DNA of 64,000 nucleotides from Piromyces finnis. Its lineage: Eukaryota; Neocallimastigomycota; Neocallimastigomycetes; Neocallimastigales; Neocallimastigaceae. The position numbers were made by a program, and so were the translations under genes. The stretch covers positions 326,001 through 390,000 of the forward strand of contig MCFH01000041.1 in NCBI GenBank assembly GCA_002104945.1. Reading direction: 5' to 3'. The notes below the pieces were generated by a model. The model made no database searches and was not told the origin of the DNA. It saw only the letters and a list, made by a program, of their open reading frames with translations. Below, in pieces: positions 40,237-52,100 of this stretch (position 1 is its first letter; each line of letters opens with the position of its first letter).

Positions 40237-41588
40237 TTAATCTTCAGAATAATCTTTTCTTTGTCTATGAAATTCCATTTTATCTATTGTATCTTCATCT
40301 TCAGAATCAGATAACGAAGTATCCATAACTCTATACTTGTCTTTTTCTTCCTCTTTTGATTATGAATAATAATATGATTTCATGAAATTTGTGATATTTT
40401 TAATAATTGATATAAATTTTAAAAAATAGTTTAATAGATTAAAAAAAGAAAAAAAAAAAAAAAAGATTTAAAAAATTTTTAAAATCTTACGTGAAACTCT
40501 TATATCAGGATTTGATTCTTCGTAATTTTCCATTTCGATATCTCTCGGAGTTTCTACAAGATATTACAGATAATAAATTAATAAAATAATTACATTTTTT
40601 TGTTTAATTTTAATTATATTTTTTATACCTTGTAATTCCACACTAGGCGCAAACTCAGTATGCCTTAGATTTTCTATTATTCTTTCTCTTTTTTTATTTT
40701 ATTTATTTTATTTTTCGTTTTCGTTTTATTTTTTTTTTAGTTTTGTAAAGAAAATAAAGTTAATTGATATATTCATATAGTATTATTATTTTAAGTTATA
40801 TAAATATAAATATAAATATACTTTATTTTTTCTAAATAGTCTCTTGAATTTAAATTCTTTGCTGTGCTACTTGCTTTAATATCTAACTCATTATCTGGTT
40901 CGTAATATTTTATGTAATCATTATCAGGTATTTCTATTTTATGTTTATATAAATTTAATAATAAATAAAAAAAAAATGTATAATATTTTTATTATCTTAG
41001 TTTTATTAATTGTTTAAAAATATAATTTTTATTGAAAATATTGTTAGTTATTGATTTACTTAGTGGTAATTCTTCTCCTAATGCAACTGCTGTTTCATGT
41101 GTCCATGTTCTTGCTGTGTTTCTTACTGTGTAACCGCCACCTCCAAGTAGAAGTAAGGGTAGATTAAAGGATTTCACATATTCAACACATTTTGCATGTC
41201 CTTTCTATAATACAATATATTTTTTATAGTGAGTGACCATAATTTAGCAATAATATATTTCAATAAATAATAATAATAAAAAAAAAAGTGACAACTACCA
41301 TAGATAAATTGAAAACTCCCAAACGATCTCCATTGATTGAGTCCGCACCGCATTGTAAAACAACAGCACCTGGTCTATACCATTCCATGACATGCTTTAT
41401 AATCTATTTTTTTTAATATATTAGTATACGTTATTTATTGAGAATAATTAACCTTTTATTAATTAAAAATATTATATACTAACAGGCATGAAAAGAGAAT
41501 GATAAGATTCATCATCTATACCATCTTTATTTATTTATATATAATGATAAAATAATTAGTATTTCATTTTCTATTCTTTATATATATA

Positions 41589-41643
<55 letters not shown>

Positions 41644-43297
41644 TTGCTATTTTGATGTGGAATAATTTAATATTAAGATTTACCTTTTAATGGGACATTA
41701 ACTGCATGATATTTTCCTAAATTTGACCCAATATCCTTTATGAAAAACAATTTCATTAAAATCTATTAATTTCTATTAAAAGGCTTGTATCATATATTAC
41801 ATTATAGTTTCCTGTTCCTGGGAAGAATTGTCCATACTTATGAAAAGATACAGTCATTACTCTATTTGTTGCATAAAAGGCTTCCTATTTAATTTAATTT
41901 TAAAAATCAATATTTATTATTAATTATTATTTTATATTTTTATTATTAAAAACAAATAAATAATAAATAAATAAATATATAGATAATAATAATAATAATA
42001 ATTTTAAAATTCTTACCTCAACACCATCCCCATGATGAAGATCAATATCAATATATAATACTCTTTTATGATATTTTAATAATTCTAAGATACCAAGAAC
42101 AATATCATTAACATAACAAAATCCCGATGATTCTGCTTTTTTAGCGTGATGTAATCCACCTGCCCAATTAATACATATATCAGATTCACCTCTATTTAAC
42201 TTATTTGCTGCCGCTTTTAGTTAAATAAAAATTATAATTTTATGTTAAAAACAAAACAAGAACAAAAAAATAAAAAAAATAAAAAACCGGTATAAAATTA
42301 CTAATTTAAATATATATATTACACATTGAACCACCAGCTGATATAGATGAAAATTCATATAAACCATCAAATACGGGACAATCTTCACCAACATTATCTA
42401 ATAGTAAATATATTTAAAAAAAAATTAATTTTTGTTTATTCTATTTTCTAATTATTATTATTATTATTGTTATTGTTATTATTATTATATATTTTTAAAA
42501 TTATTCAGAAATAAATAAAATTTTTGTAAATTACATTTTACTTGTAAACGTTCATAATGGTCACAATGTTCAGGTGTAATTTTTTGTAAAAAATTAATAT
42601 ATTCTTCTGTATGAAAATGAGCCATTTCTTTTGAAGTTGCTTTTATAGGTCTCTATAATATAAATTAATAATTTAAAAAATATTCATTATAATATTTTTT
42701 ATTAATCTTATTATTTATCTAATTTGAAATTTCTTTATTAAAATAATAATTAATATATATTTTTCTTACATATATATCTAATTTATTATATAAACCATAT
42801 TCCAATATTAAGTCATGAGTCATTCTTATTCTTAATGGCTAAAAAAAGTAAATAATTATAAAAAAAATAGATAAAAAAAACATTCAATTCAGTAAATGTT
42901 TACATAAGTGTGAATTAGGATATATTTTTGAATGTTAATAAATTTATCATTAACCTTCATTGGATGATGTGGTGCAAATTGAAAATTTCCTACTTCCGCT
43001 TTATTTTTTATTAATTAAAAAAGAATAAAATTAATAATTAATGAATAAAGAATATATACATTCATTAAAATATTATTGAAATAAAAAGTGTACTATAATT
43101 TAACATAAGAATAAACTATAACAAAAAAAAAAAAAAAAAAAAAAAAAATAGAGTACATAAATTAAAATTACGACTTCCATAATAATAGAAAAAATAGTTA
43201 TATCACAGAATGTGAAAATTAAATAATAAATAAATAAATAAATAAAGACGATATACATACGGTCATAGAAATAAGAAACTTTTTTTTTTGAACTCAT
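40237..43297 (-). CDS. RPD3: Class I histone deacetylase, Rpd3 type
   Basis: Fifteen exons (43297-43261, 42998-42955, 42838-42770, 42652-42535, 42397-42323, 42213-42017, 41884-41801, 41735-41684, 41524-41484, 41403-41299, 41204-41060, 40933-40822, 40687-40629, 40553-40491, 40352-40237) splice in frame to 438 aa. Hallmarks in order: [44 protein letters not shown] (active-site His pair), [36 protein letters not shown] (zinc Asp/His), [21 protein letters not shown], and [13 protein letters not shown] with the catalytic Tyr. The region after the catalytic core (FAPSVEL, ETPRD) resembles yeast Rpd3 more than HDAC3/Hos2. The tail is short and acidic. Rpd3 removes acetyl groups from histone tails in Sin3-type corepressor complexes. 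All catalytic residues I can check are present. Confidence 0.95.
41590..41644. repeat. (ATT)n microsatellite in a deacetylase intron
   Basis: About 18 uninterrupted ATT/TTA units within the intron between exons 8 (41735-41684) and 9 (41524-41484) of the Rpd3-type gene. Confidence 0.92.
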
Positions 43298-43881
43298 TTT
43301 ATTAAACTATTATTTTATAAAACTATTTTCAATTAAAAAAATGCTATATGAATTTAAACTTTTATTTTCTTTTAAAAAGTAATATTAATTTTCTAATAAT
43401 TTTAAATATAATAATAAATAATAATAATTTAAAATTGTGTTATATAGGTTTTGTTAAGTGAAAAATTAATGAAAAAAAAAAAAAAAAAGAAATTTTTAAT
43501 TCTAAAATCCAAATTTCTTATAAAAATTTTGAAATGTAAAAAGTGCGAATAATTAAATAATTTTATTTTAAAAATATTAATAAATAACAATTTAATAGAA
43601 AAAGTTGCCCTCTTTTCTTCTTTTAAAATAAAGACTTTATTATTATTCAAATTTGAAATTTGAAATTATTAATTAAAATTTTAAAATCTAATTTTGAAAT
43701 TCCTTTTTATTTAATATTCTTTTTCAATAAAAAAAAAAAGTTTATATAATATTTATTAATATATAAACTCAACATTATTTTTCATATTATTAAAATTTAA
43801 AATATAAATTAAAAATTTTATCAAAGTTTAATTTTGAAAATTATATTACATTATAATTCTATAATGTACATTAGTAGTAAA
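43298..43881. other. Intergenic region upstream of the deacetylase gene
   Basis: About 580 bp of A/T-rich DNA between the deacetylase start codon and the probable membrane-protein exons on the same strand. An open frame at 43429-43650 (minus) is Phe/Lys/Ile-rich with no recognisable domain and is not accepted as a gene. Confidence 0.6.
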
Positions 43882-44191
43882 TTACATAGAAAACATTCCA
43901 ATCATTGTTAAGAAATGTAATACTTTAATCCAATCATTATTCAGAGTATTTAGTTTTGAAATATAAAAGAAAGTAAAAATCGCTATTACACTTGTATTTG
44001 CTAGCAGCATAAAACGAAGTAAATAAAAGAATAATAAAAATATTTTAATTGGATAATATTTTTTATATTCTTTTTAATTAATAATTAAAGTTATATATTA
44101 ATTTAAAGATGAAACCATTTGCTGGCACCAGTCATAGCAATTATGCTGATAAAAGCAAGAGGACCATTATATACGCAATTGGTTCCTGAAA
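43882..44191 (-). CDS. Probable 3' exons of a small multi-spanning membrane protein, family not recognised
   Basis: On the minus strand a clean acceptor (ATTTTCAG, ending at 44192) precedes a stretch reading TNCVYNGPLAFISIIAMT. A possible donor GTGCCA then leads to a second exon at about 44069-43882 reading YKKYYPIKIFLLFFYLLRF, ANTSVIAIFTFFYI, NNDWIKVLHFLTMIGMFSM and stop. G/C-containing codons (GCG, CTG, TGC, GGT) and hydrophobic helices set this apart from the surrounding A/T noise, and the join is in phase 1. I could not find the 5' exon. It may lie between 44192 and the retroelement, or may have been separated from these exons by the LINE insertion at 44595. I do not recognise the family; function is not claimed. 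Confidence 0.4.
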
Positions 44192-44582
44192 ATTAATATT
44201 AAGTTTTATGTTATTATAATAAAAATTGAATTTAAAAATTAAATAATATTTCATGTAATAATGAGGCATGAAATGATATTTTAAAATTGAAGTATTTTAT
44301 ATTATGAAATAAAAAGAAGTATCATGATGATTTAGTTGTGCTATTTACTTTGTGTGTTTTGTTATTTTTACTTGATGATTATTAAAAATAACGTTTATGT
44401 GACATTCTAATTGTGTATATCATTATTTTTTATTTATTATATAAGTTACTTTAATAATACTAATACTTTTTCCCATCAATTAATTTACAAAAGCTTTTTC
44501 TTTTATAAATTTTAATTATTATATACAAAATATTGTAGTACAAATTGTAAGTTACCTAATTATTTGTAATTTTTGATCAGTT
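44192..44582. other. A/T-rich DNA between the membrane-protein exons and the retroelement
   Basis: About 390 bp, slightly less homopolymeric than other spacers. It may hold an intron or the 5' exon of the minus-strand membrane protein; a GTAAC donor-like site on the minus strand lies at about 44552-44556. No firm coding exon could be delimited. Confidence 0.45.
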
Positions 44583-44594
44583 AAAAGGAAAGGT
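44583..44594 (+). repeat. Left target-site duplication of the LINE insertion
   Basis: AAAAGGAAAGGT here is repeated directly after the poly(A) tract at 46939-46950. Discounting A residues that merge with the tail, the unambiguous duplication is GGAAAGGT (8 bp). Its placement exactly at the 3' boundary of the poly(A) tract is what target-primed reverse transcription produces. Confidence 0.75.
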
Positions 44595-44595
44595 A

Positions 44596-46650
44596 TATGG
44601 TCTAAAGAATAATTTCATTAGACCTGAACAATTTGGTTTTCGAAAAAAGGAAGAAAGTATTAGTCTTTTCATTTCAATCCAAGAAATATGCCGTAGACGT
44701 CAATTAGATAATAAAGAGACATATTTGGCCTTTTTAGATCTCAGGAAAGCATACGATTCAGTCCCAATCGGTAATATTCTCCATAAATTAGATTGTTTAG
44801 GAATCCGAGGTAAGAGTCTACAATTTATCAAAAATTTATATTTAACATCTAAGGCTAATGTCAAATTAGATGGACAATTCTCGAAATCTTTTGATGTGAA
44901 GAAAGGAGTCCGTCAAGGATGCCCTCTTTCTCCTATTCTCTTTAATCTCTTTATTAATGATATATTTAGAGAGTGCGAAGATCTCGGAGTCAGTTTAGGT
45001 GACACTCGATGCTGTGGTGGACTTTTTGCAGATGATATAGTTATTTGTGCTCCAACAAGAGGATGCTTAAAAAAGATGCTTAGAAGAGTTAATGAATGGG
45101 CACTGTATAATGAAATGGAATTTGGTATCCAGAAATGTTCAACGATGGTGATTCGTCCTGAATCAATAGAAAATCAGAACAAGAGAGATCCAACATTTTA
45201 CTTAGCAGGACAACCCATTCCAACTACTGATTGCTATACTTATCTTGGTGTTCCATTTGATAAGAATCTGTCCCTTAAACCAGTAATTAAAGCTCTTAAT
45301 AACAAGGTTTTGAAAGGACTTTTCTCAGTCAGTAAATTCTTAAGAAATCCTAATATTCCTATTCCTTTCAAAAAACTAGTACTTAACTCACAAGTAATCA
45401 GCAGAGTTTCATACTTTGCACCATTACTTGGATCCAACAAAGCTAGGTCTAGAATTGCTCAGAAGCATGTTAACAAAGGAATACGATGGGTTGCCGGAGT
45501 TCATAAAGCTGTATCGTTTATATCTTTATACTCTATCTCAAAAGATTTGAATATTCCTCCATTGTCAGCCAAATGTGCGTTAGCTCAGGTTAGATGTTTT
45601 AACAAATGGAAAAACTCAAATTGTATTATCTCACACCTTGTCAATTACATTCCTAAATTTAGAAAATACACGTGGTGCAAATCAAGTAGGACACTTGATA
45701 AAAAACTAAAGAAACATGGAGATGTTAAAGCAGTTAAAAACTTTTATTGGAAAGATCTCAAAGGGAATTCAATCAAAGCGCAATATTATGATGATAATAA
45801 ATTTATTGAAACTAAAGATTTTATTAAATTATGTTATGAGTACCCAGAGTTTGCCTATGGCTTCTACTGGCTATTGAAAGCAAGAAGCGGATACAAGTTG
45901 GATGCTAGAGTTGCCAAAGCTGCCAAATTTGTTGATCCAGTTTGTCCTAACTACTGTCCATGTTGCAAGTGTGGTGTTCAAAGTATTAAACATTGGTTAT
46001 TAGATTGTCCAACATTTAGAGATATCCGTATTAAACATTATGATTCCATAGTTCAGCTATTAAATTTTTTCAGTCAACGTAATTCCAATAGTCCTATCAA
46101 TAATAATGAAATTGTTAATATCAGTAGAGATAGTAATAACATTAATAGTAATAGTAACAATAGTAGTAATAACAATAGTAATAGTAACAATAGTAATAGT
46201 AACAATAGTAATAATAACAATAATAGAAATAATAATATTAGTAATGATAGCAATAGTGAAGATAATAATTCTAATTTAGATAGTAATTTAGTTAATGATA
46301 GTAATAGTTCTAATAATCCGGTGAATATTAATGTGTATGATTATTCTAGTGTGTACAGTAAAATATTTAAATTCCTTCTTGGGGGAAGAAGTTTTAACAA
46401 TATTAATTACAATTCAAGGGAATGGAAAGAACTTTGTAAGCGTCAGATTCAATCTGATACTAACGAAGGAACACCATTCTTGACGGTAACCGCGGAACTT
46501 CTAACCAAAATCATGCCTTTTGCTATTGGCCAGCAATGGTCAATGTTCAAAAGGTTTGAAGCAACATCCAAGAGCGTCAATGCTGAAGAAACAGTAAGAC
46601 AGGCCAGGAGGGCCAGCGCAACCAATGGAGATCATAATTTTGTTCCATGA
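44596..46650 (+). pseudogene. LINE reverse transcriptase, 5'-truncated, C-terminal CCHC-type zinc finger
   Basis: The frame is open from the 5' truncation point to the stop at 46650 (about 684 codons; first Met at 44725). RT motifs in order: PEQFGFRKKEE, AFLDLRKAYDSVP (catalytic Asp), GVRQGCPLSPILFNLFIND, LFADDIVICAPT (the FADD form of the catalytic YxDD box), and YLGVPFD (thumb side). Downstream is a zinc knuckle CPCCKC followed by HWLLDCP, the C-terminal CCHC seen in many LINE ORF2 proteins. An Asn/Ser low-complexity block follows (about 46140-46320). RT copies element RNA at a nicked genomic target. No stop or frameshift interrupts the remaining frame, so the insertion is probably young, but the missing N-terminus makes it non-functional alone. 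Confidence 0.9.
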
Positions 46651-46859
46651 TAAAATTTTGATCTTTGGCTCGGTGTCCCATTGGAAGTCAAATACAATTA
46701 TTATACTTTAGTATGATAGTGGCTTTCTTACTTTAATTAAAATTACTAGAATACATTATACCCAATTTTTATTCATTTGTGTTTATTTAAACATATTTTT
46801 TTTATTTTTATTTATTTTTAATTTTTTATTACATGTATTATAATTTTAATTAAATTAAT

Positions 46860-46865
46860 AATAAA
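46860..46865 (+). promoter_or_regulatory. AATAAA polyadenylation signal of the LINE
   Basis: A canonical AATAAA lies 23 nt before the start of the genomic poly(A) tract, consistent with the copied RNA having been cleaved and polyadenylated there. Confidence 0.6.
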
Positions 46866-46885
46866 GTGTAAAAATATTTGATGCC

Positions 46886-46888
<3 letters not shown>

Positions 46889-46942
<54 letters not shown>
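46889..46942 (+). repeat. Poly(A) tail of the LINE insertion, 54 nt
   Basis: Uninterrupted run of 54 A residues directly after the 3' UTR and directly before the right target-site duplication. Its purity suggests a recent insertion, although long A-runs are common in this genome. Confidence 0.85.
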
Positions 46943-46944
<2 letters not shown>

Positions 46945-46950
46945 AAAGGT
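46943..46950 (+). repeat. Right target-site duplication of the LINE insertion
   Basis: GGAAAGGT, identical to 44587-44594. Removing the element restores a continuous site in which GGAAAGGT is followed by GCGGACTAAG. Confidence 0.75.
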
Positions 46951-47202
46951 GCGGACTAAGTAACCACCCACCAAATTAATTACTCTTTTTGTTACATAAA
47001 ATTTAAATGTAACAAAAAAAAAAAATAAAGATATTATTATGAATTTAATTGGATAATTTTTATAATTTTTAAATAATATATTATTATCCATTGTACAATG
47101 AAAAAAAAAAAGTACTAGAATAAATCGGTTTTTTTTTTTTTTTTTTTTTTTCTTTATCAAAAAAAAATTATATAATATAAATTCCTATTAATTTTATATT
47201 AA
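46951..47202 (+). promoter_or_regulatory. RidA upstream region with a G+C-rich patch
   Basis: The first 22 nt (GCGGACTAAGTAACCACCCA) contrast with the A/T-rich remainder and lie about 230-250 bp upstream of the RidA ATG. Together with the codon bias of RidA this suggests a promoter element of a well-expressed gene. The LINE inserted immediately upstream. No named motif is claimed. Confidence 0.3.
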
Positions 47203-47963
47203 ATGGAAAATACCAACAAAAAAAGAAAAATGGCTATTGAAAAGGTTCACACTGAAAAGGCTCCAGCCGCTATTGGTCCATACTCCCAAGCTATCAAGAC
47301 TAACGGTATGGTTTACTGCAGGTGAGTGAAATAAAAGTTAAAAAGATGTTCTTTATTAAAAATTGAATTTTTCTTTTTCTTTTTTTTTTTTTTAAAAAAA
47401 TATATTTAAAAAAGAAAAATGAAAATTTAAAATTGAATATAGTATTTATATAGAGATATTTTTGAAATAAAAAAAAAAAATTAGAAAACTATAAATTAAA
47501 GTATATGTATTATTATATAATAATATTATTAGTGGTCAAATTCCATTAGATCCAGAAAAGATGGTTATTGTTGGTAAGGATGTTAAGGAACAAACTGCCC
47601 AAGTTTTAAAGAACTTATCTGAAGTTTTAAAGGCCGCTGGTACTGATGTTGATCATGTTGTTAAGACTACCGTCTTTTTAAAGGACATGAACGATTTCGT
47701 TCCAATGAACGAAGTTTACGCTGAAACTTTCAAGAGCAGTCAACCACCAGCTAGAGCTGCTGTTCAAGTAATTATTATTTTTAATTATTATATATTTAGT
47801 TATATTATATTTAATAATTATCTTTTTTAATTATTTTAATTCAAATTATTAATTATATTTTTTTATATATTTTTTTTAATTTTAAAAAAATAATATCCAA
47901 AAGGTTGCTAAGCTCCCAAAGGATGCTCTCGTTGAAATTGAATGCATTGCTGCTCTTCCATGA
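47203..47963 (+). CDS. RIDA: RidA/YjgF/UK114 family enamine/imine deaminase
   Basis: Three exons (47203-47321, 47533-47767, 47904-47963) encode 137 aa from the first ATG; a second ATG at 47230 would give 128 aa, the usual family length, and the nine extra residues (MENTNKKRK) look like a leader. Family signatures: [84 protein letters not shown]. The near-C-terminal Arg of PPARAAVQ is the substrate-contacting Arg in this family, and the IECIAAL end is conserved. RidA hydrolyses reactive enamine/imine intermediates released by PLP enzymes such as threonine dehydratase; yeast has cytosolic Hmf1 and mitochondrial Mmf1. Codons favour AAG, GCC, GGT and CCA, unlike neighbours, indicating high expression. 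Confidence 0.95.
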
Positions 47964-48989
47964 ATTTTTTCAAATTCATTTTAAAAAAGATAAAAAATAT
48001 CTATTAAAATCAATCATATTAATTCAACTAAATAAGAATTAAGAAGAAAATATTAATAAAATTAATATTTCTTAAAAAATATATATATATATATAAGGTT
48101 AAAAAAAAAAAAAAAAAATTACTATAAAAATATAATAAAAAGAAAATAGCAAATAGTAATGCTAAAATATAAAATGTCAACTTTTTTTTCAATTAATAAT
48201 TTAAATTTTACAATTAAATTTATTATAACTAAAAGTTTAATAAATATATGTATATGTTGTGTGTATTTGTATATATAATTTTTAATTGAAATAGTATAAT
48301 TTGATATTTCAATTATACAGACAATTTTGAAGTTTTGAAGCTTTTATTTTTAAAAATTAATATTTAAAAGATAGGAAAAGGACCATTAAAATTTTTATAA
48401 AAGAAGAAAAAAAATTTTAATTAAAAAAAAAAAAAACGAGAAATTATTTGGATTAACTGTATAGTTGCTGTAACCATGAAAAGCAAGCGTTAATTACATT
48501 CCTGATGAATCTTGTAATTTTTTTTTTTACTTTACAATTTTCATTAAAAAAAAAAAAAAATTTATTCAAAATTTTAGTTTTATATAATTTATGATGTTTC
48601 ACAAGCCAGAAAAAAAATAAAAAAAATATATATTATATATATTTTTTTTTTAATAATGTTTTATCTTTATTAAATGTAATATTTATTTTTATTATTAGTT
48701 AGTAGTTGTTGTTGGTGATGTAGCATTTAATTTATAATTTCTATAAAATATTTATTACATAAATTATAATATTTATCAAAAATATTATAATAGCGTATAT
48801 ATATCTTATATACATTTTTTTTTTTTTTTTTTATACTTTATTATTACTTTTTTTTTCATCTTTATTTTTTCAAATTATTTAAAAATAAATAGTATATCTT
48901 TAAATAGGTGTATTAAAAATAATAAATTTTTAGAATCATTAAATAATATATTATTAACAAATAGTTCAAACTTATTGTTTTTTATTATA

Positions 48990-49020
<31 letters not shown>

Positions 49021-49150
49021 TTTTTATTTTATTTTTTATTTCTTTTCTTTTCCTGTTGTTATTATTTTATTTTACTTTGATAGAGTTTAGTTTTTTTTTT
49101 TTTTTTTCCTTTTTCTAAAAATACCAATTAAAAACTATAATTTAAGAAAC
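47964..49150. other. Convergent intergenic region between RidA and chitin synthase genes
   Basis: About 1.2 kb of A/T-rich DNA with an (AT)n tract near 48987-49012 and several poly(T) runs. No gene was recognised. Confidence 0.7.
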
Positions 49151-52100
49151 TTATTTTCTTGATTCCGTCAATGAAGATGAAAATGAATTTCTAGAAAATG
49201 ATTGGGATTGAGAAAGGTATTGATTTTGGGATAAAGATTGCGATTGAGATGCATTATTCATCAAAGATGTCCTGTATAAACTACTCACGGATCCATATTG
49301 TCGATTATTAGAGGAATTATTACTGTTTCTAAAACTAAAGCTACTTGGCGTGGATAAACGACTAGGTTGTGGAGATCCATCTTGATAAAATTCTTTAACA
49401 CATTCATCAATAAATTTACCATAACTATCCACCATGGAAGATCCATGTTGAATGGAAAAATGTTTTCTTATGGTTTTGCTAGAAATAGGATTATCACGTG
49501 TTCCCTTTAAAAGGAAAAAGACTTCATCATGAATATCTTGAAGTAAAGAAACCAAATTACCCGATGTCGTATTGGTAGATGCAGATTCACGCCAACTTAT
49601 ATAGTCAACATCCGTAATTGAAATGATAGAATAGGTAGTATTAGATGGATTATAATCAGAACCATACGTAGTTCCAGATACAATGCGTGGTTTGTTTGGA
49701 AAGACACTAGTGGTTGAAGATGAAATGGAAATACGTGATGTTCGAGAATGGGCATACATTGGCATATTTTTTTCAGGAATTTGACCACGTTGATAACGTT
49801 GAGGTAAGGAAATTCTTGAATTACTTGAAAAGTAATCTGAATTGGAATGATAAGGATGAAGGTCCATTGAATCTCTATTATTATCAATAATACTTGGTTC
49901 ATTGGCTTCTTCATAGTCCATACTCGTGGTGAAATTTTCTAATTTATTGGAATTACTTCTCTTAATTTCAAATTTATTTTGTGAATTGATATTCAAACTA
50001 TAGGATCTTTTACGAACATGGAAGGTTGGTCTTTCGAAATTTGATTTTTGAATTGTGAATGAACTCTCATTAATTATTTCATTATTACTATTTAATTGGG
50101 CTATGACACTTTGCGATAATTCTCCACTAATATCATTATTATATAGGATATCATCACTTGATGAATGCCTACTATTCATTCTTGATTTTGCAATAATCGT
50201 AGAATCATTACCCAAGTTCTTGGTATTTAGAACATCAAAGGATAAATCATTACTTATTATAGAACTTGGTGGGTTGTTTCTATTGTAGGAATCAGCAAAA
50301 ATAACGGGTGCTGGTGGTACTAATAAATTAGCCTCATCTTGTTTAGTTAACTCTTGTGTTGGGAGCGACTTTAATTGTTCTGGTTTCTCTAAACAAAATT
50401 CATCCTTGAATAAAATCTTTTCTGAGTTAAGATTGTCCAATGAATTTTCTTTATCATTTTTAATCCTAATATCTTCCTCAAGGCGAAGATGCCTTGAATA
50501 TTCCTGTGAACCTTTTTTATTATTATCGATTCGCTTATCAATCATATCTTCCCCTCCATTAGTTGTCACAACCATAACATCCTTTTTATGCTTTGTTTTA
50601 TTTTGTAAATGTTCAAACTCATCATTCAAATCGGATGAAACTTGTAAACTCTGACTTTTTTTCAACTTTGTCTTTTTTTTCACTCCAATCTTTGGCGATG
50701 ATTTTATTTGAATACTTCCGGTTTGACTCCTTTTATCCAAAGATACAACGCTTCCTTTCTTTATTAACTTGCTTCGTTTAGAATGAGAATGCGAATATCC
50801 ACTATTACTACTAACACTATGAATACTACTAGTATCCCATGACGTCTTTATAGATTTATCCAACATAAAGGCTTGATTAATTGGATTATAATTATAATTT
50901 ATATTTTTGGCTTCTTTTTTATATTTTGATTTCACTTTTTTATTCTTTTCATTCATACTAATTTTTTCTTCTTCCAATGTTTTATTCATAATAATTGGAG
51001 AAGAGGTAATTTTAGTTTGAATATTGTTTTGGGTACTAGAAATGAAATAATCAAAGGACGGTTCTATAGTAGTAGCTTTTGCTATGTTATTTGGATTAGT
51101 TGTATTAACAAAGAGTACATTAGAATCATTAGTATTGTTGTTGTTAAAGACGACAATATTATTATCATCATTCTTATTATTGTTGTTGTTGATGTTACCA
51201 TTATTATAGTTATTGTTTTTATTTTGTAAATTATTTACAATAGTAGTACTCGATATGTTATTTGGATTTATACTTTGAATAGAATTATTAAATTTATCAA
51301 AAGTGTAGGATTGATTTGGCGTTATGCATGGTAATGTAGTATCATGAATAGAATCTGTTTTACTACTAATGAAATTATTATTTGGTTCGTTTAACTTTTT
51401 GAATTCTTTAGAATCATAAATAGTGTTCGTATTCGTTTCTTGATGGCTTTTATGATCTTTGGTGCTTTTACTTTTTGTCTTCTTTGAATCAATATCTATT
51501 TTATTGTCCTTATATTTATTTTCTTTAAATCTATTCTTAGCCACCATTTCAAAGAAATCTTGATGTATTTCTTCAGTTCCATGATTTCTTTCTGGATTTT
51601 TATTCTTTTTTACAAAAGTATCACTCCATTTTAAATTATTCATATGATAGATAGAGTATAATGGGAGATAAATGTAAAAAATAATTTTTCCAATGAATGA
51701 AAAAATAACAATGGCAGAAAGAGTATTATCTCTACCGTGAGAATGATAATTCATCGACGCTAACGCAAATATAAGTTGAATCACAAAGAAAAATAGCACT
51801 TCAATTAATATATTTAAATATTTTTCTCCTTTAATAGAATTATAAATTAAATTTCCAATTAAATAATAATAATAAGAAAATAATGCTGGATATATTAATT
51901 GCTTTAAAAATATGCTAATGGAATTTAAACGAACAATGATTGAAGAATGATTAAAAAATAATGACAATAATATATGTAATAATGAATTATAATTTCTTCT
52001 GAATTGTGCCTTAATTGATGTAAAACTTTCAGGAAGTTTTGTCCTTCCAATTAATTCAGGAATACATGCAATTTTTTCGTTATACCCTCTCACCAAAAGT

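Larger units (their letters stand above)
44595..46942 (+). mobile_element. 5'-truncated LINE-type non-LTR retrotransposon
   Basis: The element is about 2.35 kb and comprises part of a reverse transcriptase ORF, a 3' UTR (46651-46888), an AATAAA signal at 46860 and a 54-nt poly(A) tract (46889-46942), bracketed by short direct repeats. The G+C content and codon choice of the ORF are visibly higher than neighbouring DNA. The endonuclease domain and the first part of the RT are missing, typical of 5' truncation during insertion. It sits between the minus-strand membrane-protein exons and the plus-strand RidA gene. Because it is truncated it should not be autonomous. Confidence 0.88.

Noticed and set aside
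44579-44594. Extending the LINE reverse transcriptase upstream (reading QLKGKV)
   Set aside because: The frame is open, but these bases coincide with the target-site duplication found after the poly(A) tail, so they are more likely target DNA.
46855-47160. Minus-strand open frame across the LINE poly(A) tract
   Set aside because: Its Phe/Lys runs are translations of homopolymers. The short reading YVTKRVINLVGGYLVRTF lies in the RidA upstream region and lacks a start, splice support or homology.
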